From an uncultured Eubacterium sp. (GTDB lineage Bacteria > Bacillota > Clostridia > Oscillospirales > Acutalibacteraceae): a stretch of DNA of 7,146 nt. The notes beneath the pieces are model-generated. The model was given only the letters and a program-made list of their open reading frames with translations. It did no database searches and was not told the DNA's origin. The number at the start of each line of letters is the position of its first letter. Position 1 is the stretch's first letter. Of the stretch, positions 5,993 through 7,146 are shown piece after piece. Made by a program: the position numbers and the translations under genes. The DNA lies in contig CAJUDJ010000042.1 of the NCBI GenBank assembly GCA_910584985.1, forward strand, positions 1 to 7,146. The letters are read 5' to 3'.

Positions 5993-7146
5993 ATGACGCT
6001 TACAGAAGCAATTAATCTTGCAAAAGCCGGAAAAAGTGCCGAATGGAGCACAATTATAATTGCTGTGTATAAAGAAAAATATTTTATAACATCAAAATAT
6101 ATCAATCAGGATGCAGATATAAAAAGCATTCTCAACGATGCATATGTAAAAGCCTTATCCAATATAAAATATCTTTACAGCCCGAAAGATTTTTCAAAAT
6201 GGCTCGGCATCGTGATTGCCAACACAGCAGCAAATCATATTAAAAACAGCACAAACCAGCATTTTTCAGAAGAAAAGCAAATCTTCACCCCGGATTTTTA
6301 TAAATCCTTTCCGAAAAAAGACGGCAGCTTCAATGAAAACACGCTTGCCTTATCCAATGATGATATAAAAAACATATCCGTTCAGATGCTTTCTGCACTC
6401 TCACCGGCACAGAAAATAAGCCTTCTTCTGTACTGCTTTGAGGATTTATCGGCAGGCGAAATCGCAAAAGCGCTGCAGTGCACGGAAAAAGCGGCGGTAT
6501 CTTTTTTAAATAACGGCACAGCGGCACTGAAAGCAAAAACCGAAGAACTGCAAAAGCAGAACAGTAAACTTTCCGCCATTTCAAATCCTGTTTCTTTTCT
6601 TACCTATCTGCTGAATTCCGAGTTTGACGAATTTGACTATAATATAGCGGACGAAGCAATCAATAAGATTATTGAAGGTGCTGCAGCCATTGTTGCAGAA
6701 AGAAATTATAATGAAGCCGAACAAACAGTGGATGCCGAAAATTCAGAAGAAGAAAAAAGCACCAATCCAAATAAAAAAATAATTATCGTCATAGCCATTA
6801 TAGCGGTTTTCATTATTTGTGCAGTTGTTTTTGCTTTTGTAAATGCCGGCAGGAAACCGTCTGCACCCGCAAATAATTCAAACAGCATATCGGATTCACT
6901 TTCATCCGATACTTCCGAGGAAAGCACATCAGAAGAAAGCACGAGTGAATCCTCAACGGAATCAACCTCTGAATCTTCCACAGCATCAACAGCTGTGCAG
7001 AATACACCGCAGGGCAATAATACACCTACCGCACAGCAGAACTATAACCAGCGTCCGACTGCTGCGCCGAATAACACATCGCCCGCAGCACCGAATACAA
7101 CGCCGCCAGCTACGGCTTCAACAACCATTCCTGCTACTGCTCCGAC
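5993..7146 (+). CDS. Membrane-tethered ECF-like sigma-70 family protein with Ser/Thr/Pro-rich extracellular tail (3' end outside window)
   Basis: The frame is open from the ATG to the window edge (384 codons). Residues about 16-84 resemble sigma region 2: an aromatic, Tyr-rich helix, then ILNDAYVKALSNIKYL (46-61) in the place of the usual E-D-L-x-Q-x-x-F-x-K-A block, then FSKWLGIVIANTAANHIKN (67-85), which matches the usual F-x-x-W-L-x-x-I-A-x-N-x-x-x-D-x-x-R pattern. Residues about 128-182 resemble region 4: LSALSPAQKISLLLYCFEDL, then a helix-turn-helix GEIAKALQCTEKAAVSFLNN (155-174). A linker (about 185-260) with an amphipathic and then an acidic stretch follows. One strongly hydrophobic helix (263-285), flanked by KK before and RK after, is the transmembrane segment. 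Residues 290-384 are low complexity, Ser/Glu-rich and then Asn/Pro/Thr/Ala-rich, presumably outside. Function is inferred: transcription control tied to the membrane. Target promoters and any distal sensor domain are unknown. A DNA-binding regulator that has lost core-polymerase binding is the alternative. Confidence 0.8.
   Translation, partial: MTLTEAINLAKAGKSAEWSTIIIAVYKEKYFITSKYINQDADIKSILNDAYVKALSNIKYLYSPKDFSKWLGIVIANTAANHIKNSTNQHFSEEKQIFTPDFYKSFPKKDGSFNENTLALSNDDIKNISVQMLSALSPAQKISLLLYCFEDLSAGEIAKALQCTEKAAVSFLNNGTAALKAKTEELQKQNSKLSAISNPVSFLTYLLNSEFDEFDYNIADEAINKIIEGAAAIVAERNYNEAEQTVDAENSEEEKSTNPNKKIIIVIAIIAVFIICAVVFAFVNAGRKPSAPANNSNSISDSLSSDTSEESTSEESTSESSTESTSESSTASTAVQNTPQGNNTPTAQQNYNQRPTAAPNNTSPAAPNTTPPATASTTIPATAP
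6911..6982 (+). repeat. Short degenerate Ser-Thr-Glu repeats within the sigma-like protein's tail
   Basis: Codons 307-330 encode imperfect copies of a five-residue S-T-S-E-E/S unit (TSEESTSEESTSESS, then further STES/TSESS copies). Codon choice varies between copies, so the repeat is conserved as protein composition rather than as recent DNA duplication. Such tracts are common as flexible wall-spanning linkers. Confidence 0.7.

Noticed and set aside
6330..7025. Minus-strand open frames opposite the sigma-like gene
   Set aside because: The Ser/Glu-rich coding strand produces long antisense frames by composition. The plus-strand frame has a promoter, ribosome site, domain pattern and transmembrane helix.
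1..7146. CRISPR array, insertion sequence, tRNA or rRNA
   Set aside because: No regularly spaced direct repeats, transposase frame, terminal inverted repeats or RNA gene signatures were seen on either strand.

Overview
The window looks like part of a chromosome from a gut-type Clostridia (Firmicutes), probably near Ruminococcus/Oscillospiraceae. This is inferred from strong AGGAGG-type ribosome binding sites, AT-rich intergenic DNA with clear TTGAxx/TAxAAT promoters, a C-terminal sortase-like anchor on a surface protein carrying a Gly-His...Cys-x-x-Cys repeat typical of gut Firmicutes, and AraA/AraB sequences of the Firmicutes/Bacteroidetes type. No species can be named from the sequence alone.

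Layout: (1) 2-412 (+) is the 3' end of a secreted, probably wall-anchored protein. (2) A strong hairpin at 419-462 can terminate transcription from both sides. (3) 480-4265 (-) is a compact araB-araA-araD operon with 13 and 11 nt between genes. (4) 4296-4324 (-) is the likely operon promoter. Just upstream, 4330-4390 (-) is a terminator-like hairpin for the next gene. (5) 4400-5710 (-) encodes a CorC/CNNM-type membrane protein (DUF21, CBS pair, CorC_HlyC domain). (6) 5711-5992 is a 282-bp divergent intergenic region with a recognisable promoter for each flanking gene and an inverted repeat between them. (7) 5993-7146 (+), running off the window, encodes an RNA polymerase sigma-70/ECF-like protein fused to a transmembrane helix and a Ser/Thr/Pro-rich, presumably extracellular tail.

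Function: the three ara genes make a complete route from L-arabinose to D-xylulose-5-phosphate: AraA isomerises L-arabinose to L-ribulose, AraB phosphorylates it, and AraD epimerises the product. No arabinose transporter, AraR/AraC regulator or transketolase/transaldolase gene lies in the window. The CorC-like gene has its own promoter and terminator and appears functionally unrelated. The most unusual object is the membrane-tethered sigma-factor-like protein at the right edge. It joins a cytoplasmic DNA-binding transcription module and a surface-exposed low-complexity segment in one chain, which suggests a single-protein transmembrane signalling device. Its C-terminus and any sensor domain lie outside the window.
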